From contig NZ_JHXM01000001.1 in the NCBI RefSeq assembly GCF_000621725.1, forward strand, positions 226,796 to 290,795: a DNA stretch of 64,000 nucleotides. The letters are read 5' to 3'. Below, piece by piece: positions 63,723 to 64,000 of the stretch (positions are counted from its first letter, which is position 1; each line of letters begins with the position of its first letter). Source of the DNA: Xylanibacter brevis ATCC 19188 (GTDB lineage Bacteria; Bacteroidota; Bacteroidia; Bacteroidales; Bacteroidaceae). The notes under the pieces were generated by a model. That model searched no databases and was not told the origin of the DNA. It saw only the letters and a list, made by a program, of their open reading frames with translations. A program made the position numbers and the translations under genes.

Positions 63723-64000
63723 ATGAAAAAGAAATTTGAATACTTTTTAAATGCCATACATTATTGTTTGTGGCTTGGTGATATAAAAATTGGAGATTTT
63801 ATGGAGAGGATAGTAGATATTCTGCTTTCCCCTGTACCAAAGTATCTTTTTACAAAAGAATATAAGAAAAAGTATGATGAACGTATGTCAAAAGTACAAA
63901 CGGCGAAGGAAAAAATCTTCTATGACAAGAAAAGCGGATACCATATAGGATGGGCCAATCATTGGTTTGGTTATCTCTATTCCGGATATCCTGGTTTCCT
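63723..64000 (+). CDS. Candidate immunity protein (3' end outside window)
   Basis: An ATG 14 bases after the Rhs stop opens a frame that runs to the window edge (92 codons so far). It begins MKKKFEYFLNAIHYCLWLGD and is rich in Lys, Tyr and aromatic residues (HIGWANHWFGYLYSGYPGF). There is no signal peptide. A small gene of unknown family directly after a polymorphic toxin is the usual place for the immunity gene. Family not recognised. Confidence 0.6.
   Translation, partial: MKKKFEYFLNAIHYCLWLGDIKIGDFMERIVDILLSPVPKYLFTKEYKKKYDERMSKVQTAKEKIFYDKKSGYHIGWANHWFGYLYSGYPGF

Noticed and set aside
1..64000. tRNA, rRNA or transposase genes
   Set aside because: Looked for and not seen; the inverted-repeat elements carry no transposase-like frame.

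Overview
The window looks like chromosomal DNA of a Bacteroidales bacterium, most likely Prevotella or a close relative. The evidence is two SusC/SusD systems, a FecI/FecR-type sigma/anti-sigma pair, many lipoproteins with Bacteroidetes-style lipoboxes, C-terminal type IX secretion (T9SS) sorting domains, and repeated Bacteroidetes promoters (TTTG, about 20 bp, TAnnTTTG). I saw no rRNA, tRNA, CRISPR array or transposase.

Layout. (1) 1-450: end of a glycerophosphodiester phosphodiesterase. (2) 538-9268, minus: a single operon-like run of seven paralogous 6-bladed beta-propeller lipoproteins, more A+T-rich than its surroundings. It has a strong promoter, a structured leader, a 65-nt hairpin element used twice, and tiny ORFs overlapping several stop codons, one of them a convincing 32-aa lipoprotein. 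(3) 9.5-10.15 kb: a composite repeat element bounded by inverted repeats. (4) 10.2-23.9 kb, minus: ECF sigma, FecR, SusC with an STN signalling domain, SusD, a metallopeptidase-like lipoprotein, TlpA, a thioredoxin and a secreted double TldD-like protease; this reads as a sigma/anti-sigma-controlled uptake system for a peptide or glycopeptide. (5) 24.13-25.53 kb: a DUF559 nuclease gene inside a related inverted-repeat element, followed by a strikingly regular 22-bp palindrome array. (6) 25.6-32.7 kb: a DUF4488-like protein, a TonB C-terminal protein, and a membrane-anchored HTH regulator plus two M16 proteins (one active-type, one degenerate) lying between two ~0.5-kb direct repeats. (7) 32.8-45.7 kb: a polysaccharide utilisation locus (SusC, SusD, SusE, GH43, and a second operon GH125-GH76-GH43) that points to alpha-mannan, probably fungal and decorated. 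(8) 45.9-53.4 kb: MATE exporter, then the conserved acpP-fabF-rnc-flavoprotein block, then a flippase-like membrane protein and a CDP-alcohol phosphatidyltransferase lacking its last motif Asp. (9) 53.4-56.6 kb: two more GH43 genes. (10) 56.7-64.0 kb: an Rhs/SpvB-type polymorphic toxin operon with a small T9SS-sorted partner upstream and a truncated candidate immunity gene at the window edge.

The parts least explained by known families are the 22-bp array (25118-25532), the DUF559-carrying inverted-repeat element with its DUF559-less relative at 9513-10152, and the duplicated structured leader of the propeller operon. All coordinates, motifs and spacings come from reading the sequence; family names come from recognition of motifs, not from database searches.
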